From the NCBI GenBank assembly GCA_900696575.1, contig CAADHD010000032.1:26038-90037 (forward strand): DNA of 64,000 bases, written 5' to 3'. A model generated the notes under the pieces. The model saw only the letters and a list, made by a program, of their open reading frames with translations, ran no database searches and had not been told where the DNA came from. A program made the translations under genes and the position numbers. The stretch comes from an uncultured Bacteroidota bacterium. GTDB lineage: Bacteria > Bacteroidota > Bacteroidia > AKYH767-A > OLB10. Every line of letters begins with the position of its first letter. Within the stretch, counting starts at the first letter, position 1. This document shows, in pieces, positions 47,487 through 57,718 of the stretch.

Positions 47487-48470
47487 ATGAGAGAGATACA
47501 ATTTCGTGAAGCCCTGCGCGAAGCCATGACTGAAGAAATGAAACGCGACTCAACCATTTTTCTGATGGGTGAAGAAGTTGCCGAATACAACGGAGCTTAC
47601 AAGGTAAGCCAGGGTATGCTTCAGGAATTTGGAGCCGGTCGCGTTATTGATACCCCTATTGCCGAACTTGGCTTCACCGGCATTGGAGTAGGAGCAGCCA
47701 TGAATGGCCTGCGCCCAATCATTGAGTTTATGACTTTCAACTTTTCCCTTGTTGCCATAGACCAGATTATCAATGCCGCCTCCAAAATGATGCAGATGAG
47801 CGGAGGCCTTTTCAATATCCCCATCGTATTCCGTGGTCCTACAGCCTCTGCCGGTATGCTTGCTGCCCAGCACAGCAACGCTTTCGAAAACTGGTACGCC
47901 AACTGCCCCGGTCTCAAAGTCATTGTACCTTCAAACCCTGCCGATGCAAAAGGGCTCCTCAAATCAGCCATTCGCGATAACGATCCTGTTATATTCATGG
48001 AATCCGAACAAATGTATGGCGACAAAGGCCCCGTTCCCGATGGCGAATACCTCATGCCTATCGGTATTGCCGACATTAAAAAAACAGGCAACCACGTAAC
48101 CATTGTCTCCTTTGGAAAAATGATGAAAGTTGCCCTTCAGGCAGCCGAAATACTGCAAACTGAACACCAGATAGATGCCGAAGTCATTGATCTGCGTACC
48201 GTACGTCCCATAGACTACCATTGCATCATCCAGTCTGTTAAAAAAACAAACCGCATAGTGATTGTAGAAGAATCGTGGCCGCTCGGAAGCATAGCCACCG
48301 AGGTAGCCTTCAAAGTACAAAAAGACGCCTTCGATTACCTGGATGCCCCCATCCTGCGTGTTATGGGTGCTGATACCCCGATGCCCTATGCTCCAACCCT
48401 CATCCAAGAATACCTACCCAACCCGGCACGGGTAATCAGTGCTGTTAAATCTGTGTTGTATCAGAATTAA
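47487..48470 (+). CDS. pdhB: pyruvate dehydrogenase complex E1 component subunit beta
   Basis: MREIQFREALREAMTEEMKRDSTIFLMGEEVAEYNGAYKVSQGM; TPIAELGFTGIGVGAAMNGLRPIIEFMTFNF. Confidence 0.95.
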   Translation: MREIQFREALREAMTEEMKRDSTIFLMGEEVAEYNGAYKVSQGMLQEFGAGRVIDTPIAELGFTGIGVGAAMNGLRPIIEFMTFNFSLVAIDQIINAASKMMQMSGGLFNIPIVFRGPTASAGMLAAQHSNAFENWYANCPGLKVIVPSNPADAKGLLKSAIRDNDPVIFMESEQMYGDKGPVPDGEYLMPIGIADIKKTGNHVTIVSFGKMMKVALQAAEILQTEHQIDAEVIDLRTVRPIDYHCIIQSVKKTNRIVIVEESWPLGSIATEVAFKVQKDAFDYLDAPILRVMGADTPMPYAPTLIQEYLPNPARVISAVKSVLYQN

Positions 48471-48653
48471 ATTAACCAACCGAATACTTTCAATGGAGGT
48501 TTTTATTCAGTGAACAGCTGAACGGAATTAGTTGATTTTTTCCGGCCATAGCTCATTACTAAAGCCGCTAAATTTTAAGAATATTTTGGAAAAAGGCTGA
48601 TAAATGACCGGGCTTTCTTTATCTCCTTTTTTTGACAAAGCCGAAAACCTGTC

Positions 48654-48742
<89 letters not shown>

Positions 48743-48867
48743 GTGGGCGAAAATAGAAGTTTTGAATAATCCCGCAATAATTCCATTAAACTTTTCGGAA
48801 TCAACTATGTTCATTACGATGTTCGAATCATACTTTTTCCCCATCAAAGCAATTTCAAAAAAACACG

Positions 48868-48875
48868 TAGGTTTG
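48868..48875 (+). promoter_or_regulatory. -7 element TAGGTTTG upstream of ferredoxin
   Basis: TAnnTTTG 20 nt before ATG. Confidence 0.45.
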
Positions 48876-48895
48876 CCCCATAAAATCAAAAAGCT

Positions 48896-49243
48896 ATGGC
48901 CATAATGATTACCGATGAATGCATAAATTGCGGTGCATGCGAGCCCGAATGTCCTAACAATGCTATTTACGAAGCCGGTGCCGAATGGCGCTTTTCAGAC
49001 AAGACCAGCTTAAGCGGCATGGTAAAAAAAATGGATGGTACCGAAGTAGATGCAAATGCCCCTCAAGCTCCCTTGAGTATGGATATTTATTACATCGTTA
49101 CAGACAAATGCACAGAATGTGTTGGCTTTCATGATGAGCCACAGTGTGCTTCTGTTTGTCCTGTTGATTGTTGTGTGGATGACCCCAACTTCCGCGAATC
49201 CAAGGAAGAACTCCTTGCCAAAAAAACCATCATGCACGGTTGA
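48896..49243 (+). CDS. 4Fe-4S dicluster ferredoxin
   Basis: [20 protein letters not shown] and [22 protein letters not shown]. Confidence 0.93.
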   Translation: MAIMITDECINCGACEPECPNNAIYEAGAEWRFSDKTSLSGMVKKMDGTEVDANAPQAPLSMDIYYIVTDKCTECVGFHDEPQCASVCPVDCCVDDPNFRESKEELLAKKTIMHG

Positions 49244-49396
49244 ATTGTTGTTGTTTCTTTTTTGAATGCAACCATTATTCAATGGCAGCAGGTTATTAAT
49301 CTTCTTACTTATACCTTGGTAATTTCATAATTCTGCCTTGTGAATTTACATTCGTGAATCGCTTTTCAATACTTTCGCACCTTCATTTAAAAAGTT

Positions 49397-50287
49397 ATGA
49401 GCGTATTAGTAAATAAAAATTCAAAGATTATTGTTCAGGGATTTACAGGAAATGAAGGAACCTTTCATGCCACACAGATGATTGAATACGGAACCAACGT
49501 GGTTGGCGGAGTTACTCCGGGCAAAGGCGGAACCTCGCATCTTGAACGCCCTGTTTTTAATACCGTTGCCGATGCCGTTAAACAAACAGGTGCTGATGTA
49601 TCTATTATCTTCGTTCCCCCTGCTTTTGCTGCCGATGCTATGATGGAAGCTGCCGAAGCAGGCATCCGTTTAATTGTTGCTATTACCGAAGGCATTCCAA
49701 CCAAAGACATGATTATGGTGAAAGAATACCTGCGCGATAAAAATACGCGGCTCATTGGGCCTAACTGCCCGGGAGTAATCACAGCAGACGAATGTAAAGT
49801 TGGGATAATGCCCGGCTTTGTTTTCAAAAAAGGAAATGTTGGTATTGTTTCTAAATCGGGAACACTTACTTACGAAGCAGCTGACCAGGTTGCCAAAGCC
49901 GGCTTGGGTGTAACTACGGCTATAGGCATCGGTGGAGACCCCATCATTGGGACTACTACCAAAGAAGCTCTTGAACTTTTTATGCATGATGATGAAACTG
50001 AAGGCATCATTTTGATTGGAGAAATAGGCGGTGGGCTCGAAGCCGATGCTGCCCGCTGGTACGCCTCTCAGAAGAATAAAAAACCTGTGGTCGGTTTCAT
50101 TGCCGGACAAACTGCCCCCCCCGGACGAAGAATGGGTCATGCAGGAGCCATTGTTGGCGGAGCAGAAGATACAGCCGCTGCCAAAATGAAAATTATGAGC
50201 GAAAGCGGAATTCACGTATGTACTTCACCTGCTGATATTGGCACTACCATGGCCTCTCTTCTTAAAACAGTTGATGTTACCAAATAA
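49397..50287 (+). CDS. sucD: succinate-CoA ligase subunit alpha
   Basis: [62 protein letters not shown]. Confidence 0.96.
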   Translation: MSVLVNKNSKIIVQGFTGNEGTFHATQMIEYGTNVVGGVTPGKGGTSHLERPVFNTVADAVKQTGADVSIIFVPPAFAADAMMEAAEAGIRLIVAITEGIPTKDMIMVKEYLRDKNTRLIGPNCPGVITADECKVGIMPGFVFKKGNVGIVSKSGTLTYEAADQVAKAGLGVTTAIGIGGDPIIGTTTKEALELFMHDDETEGIILIGEIGGGLEADAARWYASQKNKKPVVGFIAGQTAPPGRRMGHAGAIVGGAEDTAAAKMKIMSESGIHVCTSPADIGTTMASLLKTVDVTK

Positions 50288-50310
50288 TCATCACCTGAAA
50301 ATTGATACTT

Positions 50311-51426
50311 ATGCATAAAATCTTCAGTAATATATTTATTCTTGTATTCACACTTTCCTTAGCCCTTCATAGCTCTGCTCAGATTACTATTGATAACGGA
50401 GACATGCCAACGGCAGGAGATATCAAAAGAGTCAGCATTGCTCAGATTGTTCCCGGTATAAATTTTACCGCTACCGGTGCAAATCATCTTTGGGATTTTT
50501 CAACGCTGCAATGGATTTCGCAGGACGTAGATACATTTCTGACCATTGCTCAAACCGGAATTACCTACCAGATTGTTTTTGCCAACATACCGCTTAACCC
50601 CAACCGGGCCAACCTGGCTACCAAAAGCACCCTTCAGGCTCCGCCTATCGGAGGAATTTCTATCTCTGATGTGGAAGCATTCTTTTATAACAGCTCAGCT
50701 TCCTTTAAACAAGTTGGATATGGAGCAGGCATTAATGGTTTTCCTACACCGATTCCGTTTAATAATCATGACATCATCTATAGTTTCCCTCTTGATTTTA
50801 ATGACCTTGATTCTTCCAACTCCGATTTTAACCTCGGCATACCGGGGCTTGGTTATTATGGATACACTCAAAAACGGGTAAATACCTGTGACGGATGGGG
50901 AACACTCATTACCCCTTTCGGACAGTTTGATGTTTTAAGAGTGAGGTCAACAATTACGGGCAGAGATACTATTCATCTGGATACTTTGGGTTTTGGTTTC
51001 GGATTTAATCGTCCGGTTGCCCGTGAATATAAATGGCTTGGTAAAAATCATGATATCCCGTTGCTTCAAATAAATACTACCATTGGTTTTGGCGGAACAG
51101 AGACCATTAACCTCATTCGCTATCAAGATAGTTTGAGGGTTTTGGTGGTTAATGAAATTCCTGAAGTTTCAACGGTTTCCATTTATCCCAATCCCGCCTC
51201 TGAAATAATAAATGTTGATTTAATTATCCGGAAACAGGATAATTTTACTGTACAGTTGTTTTCAATGGATGGTAAGAAATGTGCAGAAATCTTTAAAGGA
51301 GAACTACCTCCCGGAAAAAACTCATTGATTATTTACACCAGACTTTATAATCTCAGCAGCGGTGTTTATCAGTTAAAAACTGAAAGCAGCAGTGGCATAA
51401 GGGTAGAAAAGATTGTGATTCAGTAA
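50311..51426 (+). CDS. secreted protein with T9SS C-terminal domain
   Basis: Signal peptide MHKIFSNIFILVFTLSLALHSSAQ; VSIYPNPASEIINVDLI...SSGVYQLKTESSSGIRVEKIVI. Confidence 0.88.
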   Translation: MHKIFSNIFILVFTLSLALHSSAQITIDNGDMPTAGDIKRVSIAQIVPGINFTATGANHLWDFSTLQWISQDVDTFLTIAQTGITYQIVFANIPLNPNRANLATKSTLQAPPIGGISISDVEAFFYNSSASFKQVGYGAGINGFPTPIPFNNHDIIYSFPLDFNDLDSSNSDFNLGIPGLGYYGYTQKRVNTCDGWGTLITPFGQFDVLRVRSTITGRDTIHLDTLGFGFGFNRPVAREYKWLGKNHDIPLLQINTTIGFGGTETINLIRYQDSLRVLVVNEIPEVSTVSIYPNPASEIINVDLIIRKQDNFTVQLFSMDGKKCAEIFKGELPPGKNSLIIYTRLYNLSSGVYQLKTESSSGIRVEKIVIQ

Positions 51427-51467
51427 TTAAATCTTTAGCTAAAGGATATCTCCGGCAACATCATAAT

Positions 51468-51475
51468 TATCTTTG
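51468..51475 (+). promoter_or_regulatory. -7 element TATCTTTG upstream of tRNA-Leu
   Basis: TAnnTTTG about 48 nt upstream of tRNA-Leu(GAG). Confidence 0.45.
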
Positions 51476-51522
51476 CACAATCCTCACTAAACATCATTCC
51501 GCACACAAACACACTTCAGCTT

Positions 51523-51604
51523 GCCCAAGTGGCGAAATTGGTAGACGCACCATCTTGAGGGGGTGGCGCCAACAGGCGTGCGAGTTCGAATCTCGCCTTG
51601 GGCA
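51523..51604 (+). tRNA. tRNA-Leu (GAG)
   Basis: GCCCAAG...CTTGGGC acceptor stem; anticodon loop TTGAGGG; GTTCGAATC T-loop; variable arm. Confidence 0.96.
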
Positions 51605-51658
51605 CAAAAGCACTTTCATTTACTTACAGATTGACGCGAATAGCGGAATTCCGGTCAT

Positions 51659-51682
51659 AATCGGGATGAGGAAACACCGGTA
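51659..51682 (+). repeat. direct repeat downstream of tRNA-Leu(GAG), copy 1
   Basis: AATCGGGATGAGGAAACACCGGTA; 21/24 identical to 51841..51864. Confidence 0.7.
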
Positions 51683-51721
51683 AGGTTAATAAATGATCTT
51701 TGCATATTGAAAATGAAATAA

Positions 51722-51805
51722 GCGCGAGTGGCGGAATTGGTAGACGCGCAGGTCTCAGAAGCCTGTGGGGTAATACCTGTAGGAGTTCGACTCTCCTCTC
51801 GCGCA
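51722..51805 (+). tRNA. tRNA-Leu (CAG)
   Basis: GCGCGAG...CTCGCGC acceptor stem; anticodon loop CTCAGAA; AGTTCGACT T-loop. Confidence 0.96.
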
Positions 51806-51840
51806 CAACCCCCTAGATTTATCAGATGCATTCTGACCGG

Positions 51841-51864
51841 AATCGGGATGAGTTAACACCTGTA
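51841..51864 (+). repeat. direct repeat downstream of tRNA-Leu(CAG), copy 2
   Basis: AATCGGGATGAGTTAACACCTGTA. Confidence 0.7.
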
Positions 51865-51920
51865 GTCCCGCCAGAGCGGAACTCTTGCTCACTTTTATTT
51901 TCAAAGCAGTTTGCCCTTGC

Positions 51921-51928
51921 TATCTTTG
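51921..51928 (+). promoter_or_regulatory. -7 element TATCTTTG upstream of relA/spoT
   Basis: TAnnTTTG 12 nt before TTG start at 51941. Confidence 0.45.
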
Positions 51929-51940
51929 TAAAAAAAATAA

Positions 51941-54181
51941 TTGGCAAACGGAAAAGCGATAAGCGATAAGCAGGTATTATCATCAAAAAATACCGTTGAA
52001 CTGGAGCAGGAAAAACAGGAAATTCTGAAGCGGTATCGAGTTTTATTGAAAAGCTGTAAACCCAATCTTGAGAAAGATGATAAAAAACTTATAAGAATTG
52101 CATTCAATACTGCCCTAGAGGCGCATCAGGGTATGCGCAGGCGAAATGGAGAACCCTATATTTTTCATCCGCTTGCAGTGGCGCAGATTGTAGCCGAAGA
52201 AATGAGCCTTGGCACCACCTCGGTGGTTGGTGCGCTGTTGCACGATACTGTTGAAGATACCAACATCACTTTAGAAGATATTGAATCCCGTTTCGGAAAA
52301 ACCATTGCCCGGATAATTGATGGGCTTACAAAAATTTCAGGAGTCTTTGATCATGGTTCTACCTCCATTCAGGCAGAGAATTTCCGTAAAATGTTACTTA
52401 CCCTCAGCGATGATGTCAGGGTGATTCTTATAAAATTGGCCGACCGGCTGCATAATATGCGCACACTGCATTTTATGCCTCGCGATAAGCAGTTGAAAAT
52501 TGCCAGTGAAACTTCGTTTCTGTATGCTCCGCTTGCTCATCGCCTTGGTTTTTATGCAATCAAAACAGAACTCGATGACCTTGCATTAAAATATACAGAA
52601 CCTGAAATCTACGAAGACATTGTAAACAAACTTCAGGCTACCAAGAAAGAGCGCGATAAATTTATTCAGGATTTTACGAAACCATTGATTGATGAATTCC
52701 GCAAACAGGGTATTAAATTCGAAATAAAGGGAAGGCCCAAGTCCATTCATTCCATCTGGAACAAAATGAAAAGACAGCATGTTCCTTTTGAAGAAGTGTA
52801 TGACTTGTTTGCTATACGCATCATACTTGATACGGCTCCTGAAAACGAAAAGTCTGAATGTTGGAGAGCCTATTCCATCGTAACTGATTTTTTTGTTCCC
52901 AATCCTGACAGGTTGCGCGACTGGATTTCTACTCCCAAAGCCAATGGCTATGAATCGCTGCATACTACCGTAATGAGCGATACCGGTAAATGGGTGGAAG
53001 TGCAGATTCGCACCCGGAGGATGGATGAAATAGCAGAGAAAGGATATGCAGCCCATTGGAAATATAAAGAATCAAGCAATGAAAGCGCATTAGATGAATG
53101 GCTTAACCGCATCCGCGAATTGCTTGAAAATCCTGACAGCAACGCCCTTGATTTTATTGACGATTTTAAACTTAATCTTTTTGCCGAAGAGATTTTTGTG
53201 TTCACGCCAAAAGGGGAATTAAAAACACTTCCTGCCGGAAGCACTGCACTTGATTTTGCTTTTGATATTCATTCGGACATCGGCAGTCATTGTATTGGTG
53301 CCAAAGTAAACCATAAACTGGTTCCAATCAGTCATCAGCTTTCCAGTGGCGACCAGGTTGAAATCATTACTTCGGCCAAGCAATATCCAAAAGAAGACTG
53401 GCTGGCTTTTGTGGTTACAGCAAAAGCAAAAGCAAAAATTAAAGCTGCCGTAAAGGAGCACAGAAGAAAAGTTTCAGATGAAGGCAAAGAGATTTTTAAT
53501 CGGAAACTCAGGCAGATGAAAACGGCCGAGAGTGCTGTCAATATGAACAACATTCTCCTCTATTATAAAGTGAACAGCAATGCCGAATTGTTTTACCGCA
53601 TTGCTATGGGCGTAATTGACCTTGCCGATTTGAACAAAGCCATCAATTATGACAGTAAATCGCGCAAAGCACATCAGAAAGGTGAAGGAATATCGCTTGA
53701 AGAAATTGTAAAACAAGTAAGAGGAAATGCCGATGCATTGGTGATCGGTGAGAACCTGGAAAAAATTGATTACAAACTGTCTCCCTGCTGCAATCCTATT
53801 CCGGGCGATGATGTTTTCGGATTTATCACCATAAACGAAGGAATTAAAATTCATCGTACTAACTGCCCGAATGCCATTCAACTGATGAGCAATTATGCTT
53901 ATCGTATCGTTAAAGCAAAATGGACAGGAGCTAAACAAATTTCTTTCCTTGCCGGCATTCGTCTTACTGGCGCTGATGATGTAGGAGTGGTCAGTAACAT
54001 TACCAAAGTAATCTCAAGCGAGCTTAAAGTGAATATGCGCTCCATCAGCATTGATTCGCATGACGGATTATTTGACGGAACAATTATGCTTTTTGTTCAC
54101 GATACCAAACATCTGAACACGCTTATTAAAAAACTTTCTCAGCTTAAAGGAATCATGAGTGTTTCAAGAATTGATAACTAA
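51941..54181 (+). CDS. bifunctional (p)ppGpp synthetase/hydrolase RelA/SpoT
   Basis: HD domain (EPYIFHPLAVAQIVAE, GALLHDTVEDT), synthetase (FAIRIIL, PKANGYESLHTTV), TGS and ACT domains; TTG start. Confidence 0.95.
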   Translation: MANGKAISDKQVLSSKNTVELEQEKQEILKRYRVLLKSCKPNLEKDDKKLIRIAFNTALEAHQGMRRRNGEPYIFHPLAVAQIVAEEMSLGTTSVVGALLHDTVEDTNITLEDIESRFGKTIARIIDGLTKISGVFDHGSTSIQAENFRKMLLTLSDDVRVILIKLADRLHNMRTLHFMPRDKQLKIASETSFLYAPLAHRLGFYAIKTELDDLALKYTEPEIYEDIVNKLQATKKERDKFIQDFTKPLIDEFRKQGIKFEIKGRPKSIHSIWNKMKRQHVPFEEVYDLFAIRIILDTAPENEKSECWRAYSIVTDFFVPNPDRLRDWISTPKANGYESLHTTVMSDTGKWVEVQIRTRRMDEIAEKGYAAHWKYKESSNESALDEWLNRIRELLENPDSNALDFIDDFKLNLFAEEIFVFTPKGELKTLPAGSTALDFAFDIHSDIGSHCIGAKVNHKLVPISHQLSSGDQVEIITSAKQYPKEDWLAFVVTAKAKAKIKAAVKEHRRKVSDEGKEIFNRKLRQMKTAESAVNMNNILLYYKVNSNAELFYRIAMGVIDLADLNKAINYDSKSRKAHQKGEGISLEEIVKQVRGNADALVIGENLEKIDYKLSPCCNPIPGDDVFGFITINEGIKIHRTNCPNAIQLMSNYAYRIVKAKWTGAKQISFLAGIRLTGADDVGVVSNITKVISSELKVNMRSISIDSHDGLFDGTIMLFVHDTKHLNTLIKKLSQLKGIMSVSRIDN

Positions 54182-54182
54182 C

Positions 54183-54671
54183 ATGAAGCACAGCAGGCAG
54201 GAACAAATTTTCAGGGAATACCTAAAACGGAAAGATCTTAGGGTAACACGCGAACGACTTGGTATTGTGAAAGCAATTTATGAGTTAAAAACACATTTCA
54301 CTGTTGATTCGCTTTTTAACCTTCTAAAAAAGAGAAATAGCGGAATAAGCCTTGCTACGGTTTATAATTCCATGGATCATCTTATTGAAGCCGGTCTTAT
54401 CAGAAAGCACAGGTTTGACAATAATTCATTTGTTTATGAAGCCGCATTAGAACATCGCCAGCACGACCATTTAATCTGCAACGACTGTGGCCATGTAACC
54501 GAATTTTGCGACCCGCGCATTCAGCATATACAAAACATGATGGGCGAAATTCTAGGCTTTGAAATCACCTCGCATTCGCTCCATCTTTTCGGCAATTGCC
54601 TGTTATTAAAACAACAAGACCACTGTCCGCATCTTATGCCTAAAAAAATAGATTTGCACTCAACAAAATAA
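54183..54671 (+). CDS. Fur family transcriptional regulator
   Basis: LRVTRERLGIVKAIYELKTHFTVDSLFNLL...GISLATVYNSMDHLIEAGLI...HHDHLICNDCGHVTEF-type metal site (RQHDHLICNDCGHVTEF). Confidence 0.94.
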   Translation: MKHSRQEQIFREYLKRKDLRVTRERLGIVKAIYELKTHFTVDSLFNLLKKRNSGISLATVYNSMDHLIEAGLIRKHRFDNNSFVYEAALEHRQHDHLICNDCGHVTEFCDPRIQHIQNMMGEILGFEITSHSLHLFGNCLLLKQQDHCPHLMPKKIDLHSTK

Positions 54672-54690
54672 CAATCATAATCAACCTATC

Positions 54691-55044
54691 ATGGAATTTA
54701 ATTATCAATTGAAAGAAAAAGACGGACATGTCATCATCCTCCTTACCGGTAACCTGATGGAGAAGAATCAGGCTGCAGGATTAATGAGCGAGGTACATCA
54801 ACTTACTGAAAGCGGCAAACGCCATTTTATCGTTAACTTTAAAGATTTCAAATACATGAACAGCACCGGACTTTCTGTACTGCTTAATATCCTTACCAAT
54901 GCCCGCAAAGCAGGTGGAGATACCGTTATCTGCTGCATTCCTGAAAAAGTAAAATCACTGCTATCGGTTACCCGGTTAACTGATATTTTTACCGTTACCG
55001 AATCTGAAGAAAATGCAGTGGCTGCGCTTACTCAGGGAGCATAA
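54691..55044 (+). CDS. STAS domain anti-sigma factor antagonist family protein
   Basis: FIVNFKDFKYMNSTGLSVLLNILTNARKAGGDTVICCIPEKVKSLLSVTRLTDIF. Confidence 0.92.
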   Translation: MEFNYQLKEKDGHVIILLTGNLMEKNQAAGLMSEVHQLTESGKRHFIVNFKDFKYMNSTGLSVLLNILTNARKAGGDTVICCIPEKVKSLLSVTRLTDIFTVTESEENAVAALTQGA

Positions 55045-55062
55045 ATTTTTTCTGTTGAAATC

Positions 55063-56340
55063 ATGAAAGTTGATGTGTTGCTTGGTCTTCAATGGGGCGA
55101 TGAAGGCAAAGGAAAAATTGTGGATGTACTGGCACCACATTACGATGTAATAGCCCGTTTTCAGGGCGGACCCAATGCCGGCCATACCCTTGAGTTCAAC
55201 GGCATCAAACATGTATTGCATACCATTCCTTCCGGTATTTTCCATGATGATAAAATCAACCTGATTGGTAATGGAGTAGTGATTGATCCTTCTGTCTTTA
55301 AAAAAGAAATTGATGCTCTTGTAAAAATGGGCGTTGATGTGAAGAAAAATCTTTTCATATCCCGTAAAGCGCACCTTATTCTTCCTACTCACCGTTTGCT
55401 CGATGCCGCCAGTGAAGCACAGAAAGGAAAAGAAAAAATAGGAAGTACGCTCAAAGGCATCGGTCCCGCTTACATGGATAAAACCGGCCGGAATGGTTTA
55501 CGCATTGGCGATATTGAAAGTGTAGATTTCAGATACCGGTATGATGCTTTGGTTGAAAAGCATCAACGTATGCTTGCTCACTTTCAGTTTAACTTTAACC
55601 TTCAGGAATATGAACCGGCATGGTTTGAGGGCATTGAATTGATCCGCTCGTTAACCCTCGTAGATGGCGAATATGAGGTGAATAAATTACTTGCTTCCGG
55701 AAAGAAAATTTTAGCCGAAGGCGCACAAGGCTCTTTACTTGACATTGATTTCGGTTCCTATCCGTTTGTTACTTCTTCCAATACCATTACGGCCGGCACC
55801 TGTACAGGATTAGGCGTGGCTCCAAACAAAATAGGTGAAGTGTTCGGTATTTTTAAAGCTTATTGTACCCGGGTAGGCAGCGGACCGTTCCCTACCGAGT
55901 TGCTTGACAATACCGGTGAACTGATCCGTAAAAAAGGAAATGAATTCGGTTCTACAACAGGCAGACCGCGCAGAACAGGCTGGCTCGATATTCCGGCTTT
56001 GAATTATGCCATTATGCTTAATGGGGTTACCCGCCTCATGATGATGAAGCCCGATGTGCTTTCGGCAATTAACCCATTGAAAGTTTGTACTTCTTATCAA
56101 TGGAACGGAAAACAATCTGAAACGCTGCCTTTTGATGTAGTGTATAATACCCCTCAACCGGTTTATGAAAATATGGAAGGCTGGAAAGAAGACATTACCG
56201 GAATGGAAAATAAAAATGATTTTCCCGGTGGGCTAAATGATTACATCCGTTTTATTGAATCAAAAACCGGATTGCCGGTAAGCATTGTTTCCGTTGGTCC
56301 CGACAGGAAACAAACCATTGTTATCAAAAGTATTTTCTGA
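55063..56340 (+). CDS. purA: adenylosuccinate synthase
   Basis: VDVLLGLQWGDEGKGKIVDVLAPHYDVIARFQGGPNAGHTL; GIGPAYMDKTGRNGLR; TTGRPRRTGWLD. Confidence 0.97.
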   Translation: MKVDVLLGLQWGDEGKGKIVDVLAPHYDVIARFQGGPNAGHTLEFNGIKHVLHTIPSGIFHDDKINLIGNGVVIDPSVFKKEIDALVKMGVDVKKNLFISRKAHLILPTHRLLDAASEAQKGKEKIGSTLKGIGPAYMDKTGRNGLRIGDIESVDFRYRYDALVEKHQRMLAHFQFNFNLQEYEPAWFEGIELIRSLTLVDGEYEVNKLLASGKKILAEGAQGSLLDIDFGSYPFVTSSNTITAGTCTGLGVAPNKIGEVFGIFKAYCTRVGSGPFPTELLDNTGELIRKKGNEFGSTTGRPRRTGWLDIPALNYAIMLNGVTRLMMMKPDVLSAINPLKVCTSYQWNGKQSETLPFDVVYNTPQPVYENMEGWKEDITGMENKNDFPGGLNDYIRFIESKTGLPVSIVSVGPDRKQTIVIKSIF

Positions 56341-56343
56341 ACA

Positions 56344-56796
56344 ATGCGCCTTGTTATTCAGCGCGTACTTTCTGCATCAGTTACCATCAATGGAAACATT
56401 TATAGTTCTATTAAAAAAGGATTGCTGGTGCTGATAGGTGTTGAAGAAAATGATAGCGAAGCCGATGCAGAATGGCTGGCTTCAAAAACTTCGCAACTTC
56501 GTGTATTTGATGATGAATCGGGGGTGATGAATCTTTCGGTTACGGATGCAGGGGGCGAAGTGATGGTTATCAGCCAGTTTACTTTACACGCCTCAACGCG
56601 AAAGGGAAACCGTCCATCCTATATCCGGGCAGCCCGTTCGGAAACAGCCATTCCGTTGTATGAAAAGTTTGTTTCACTTCTTAAAGAAAAAACCGGAAGT
56701 GAAATTAAAACCGGAGTGTTTGGTGCGGATATGAAAGTGACTTTGGTGAATGACGGGCCGGTTACTATTATGATTGACAGTAAACGGAAAGAGTAA
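56344..56796 (+). CDS. dtd: D-aminoacyl-tRNA deacylase
   Basis: [48 protein letters not shown]. Confidence 0.96.
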   Translation: MRLVIQRVLSASVTINGNIYSSIKKGLLVLIGVEENDSEADAEWLASKTSQLRVFDDESGVMNLSVTDAGGEVMVISQFTLHASTRKGNRPSYIRAARSETAIPLYEKFVSLLKEKTGSEIKTGVFGADMKVTLVNDGPVTIMIDSKRKE

Positions 56797-56826
56797 AATT
56801 CTGATTATTTTATTGAGATAAAGATT

Positions 56827-57165
56827 ATGACAATTCGGGAACTTCAGAAAAAAACGGATATCTGGATTAAGAAATACGGAGTGCGCTATTTTGATGAGCT
56901 GACCAATCTTGCCCTGTTGATGGAAGAAACGGGAGAGCTGGCACGTATTATGGCCAGAAAATTCGGTGATCAGTCTTTTAAAATGAATGAGAAAGATACA
57001 ATGCTTGAAGATGAACTTGCCGATATTTTATTTGTGCTGGTTTGCATTGCTAATCAAACCGGAGTGGATTTGAATAAAGCTATTCAGAAAAATTTTAAGA
57101 AGAAAACATCAAGAGATAAATATCGCCACAAGGCAAACCGCAAACTCAAAAATAGTCTGAAATAA
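56827..57165 (+). CDS. MazG-like nucleotide pyrophosphohydrolase
   Basis: ALLMEETGELARIMARKFGDQ...LEDELADILFVLVCIANQTGVDL. Confidence 0.92.
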   Translation: MTIRELQKKTDIWIKKYGVRYFDELTNLALLMEETGELARIMARKFGDQSFKMNEKDTMLEDELADILFVLVCIANQTGVDLNKAIQKNFKKKTSRDKYRHKANRKLKNSLK

Positions 57166-57166
57166 A

Positions 57167-57190
57167 AAGCGCCACTGTGAAAGGGCGCTT
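57167..57190. terminator. hairpin between convergent genes, terminator-like
   Basis: AAGCGCC-ACTGTGAAA-GGGCGCTT. Confidence 0.6.
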
Positions 57191-57203
57191 GACTAATCAA
57201 ATA

Positions 57204-57701
57204 CTATTTTCGGTGAGGAGGTGGTCCCGGAGGCCGACCTTTACGGTCCCGAAGCCTGTCAAGCAATTCGCGTTTAAAGTCTTCTTCCGAACGGTAAAGC
57301 TGCAATACCTTTCTAACCGGTAAAATCTGTTTAAATTGTGCATGATATTTTTTCATCACATCCAATTCTTTCTGCCGGCTGGCAATTTCATTATCAATTA
57401 GTTTTTCGGCATCTTTATCGGTGAGAGTATTATTTTCCCTGAATTCACGCATATCAATTCTGCGCTGCCTGCGGATAGTTTCCAGTTCATCCTGAAATTT
57501 ATTATAAACAGGCCAGAAAGTTTTGGCTTCTTCGCTGGTTAAATCGAGTTTCTTAGTGATGAATCCGATTTTCATGGTTTCAATTTCTTCACGTCTTTCA
57601 TCCATCTTATCCGGATCGGGTGTAGGCGGCTGTGCCGGAAGCGAAAAAACGGTTAAGCTGAAGAGCAGAACTGCTAATGGAAATGATTTAATGGCTTTCA
57701 T
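57204..57701 (-). CDS. secreted Spy/CpxP-like (LTxxQ-like) protein
   Basis: Signal peptide; FITKKLDLTSEEAKTFWPVYNKFQDELETIRRQRRIDM; Pro/Arg-rich end DRKGRPPGPPPHRK. Confidence 0.75.
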   Translation of the reverse strand: MKAIKSFPLAVLLFSLTVFSLPAQPPTPDPDKMDERREEIETMKIGFITKKLDLTSEEAKTFWPVYNKFQDELETIRRQRRIDMREFRENNTLTDKDAEKLIDNEIASRQKELDVMKKYHAQFKQILPVRKVLQLYRSEEDFKRELLDRLRDRKGRPPGPPPHRK

Positions 57702-57718
57702 GTTTATTTTTTAGTTGA

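Noticed and set aside
49670-50215. Minus-strand 181-aa ORF
   Set aside because: Antisense to sucD, which is unambiguous.
51624-51806. Minus-strand ORF MRERRVELLQVLPHRLLRPARLPIPPLA
   Set aside because: Antisense translation of tRNA-Leu(CAG).
52586-53056. Minus-strand 156-aa ORF
   Set aside because: Antisense to relA/spoT; no domain features.
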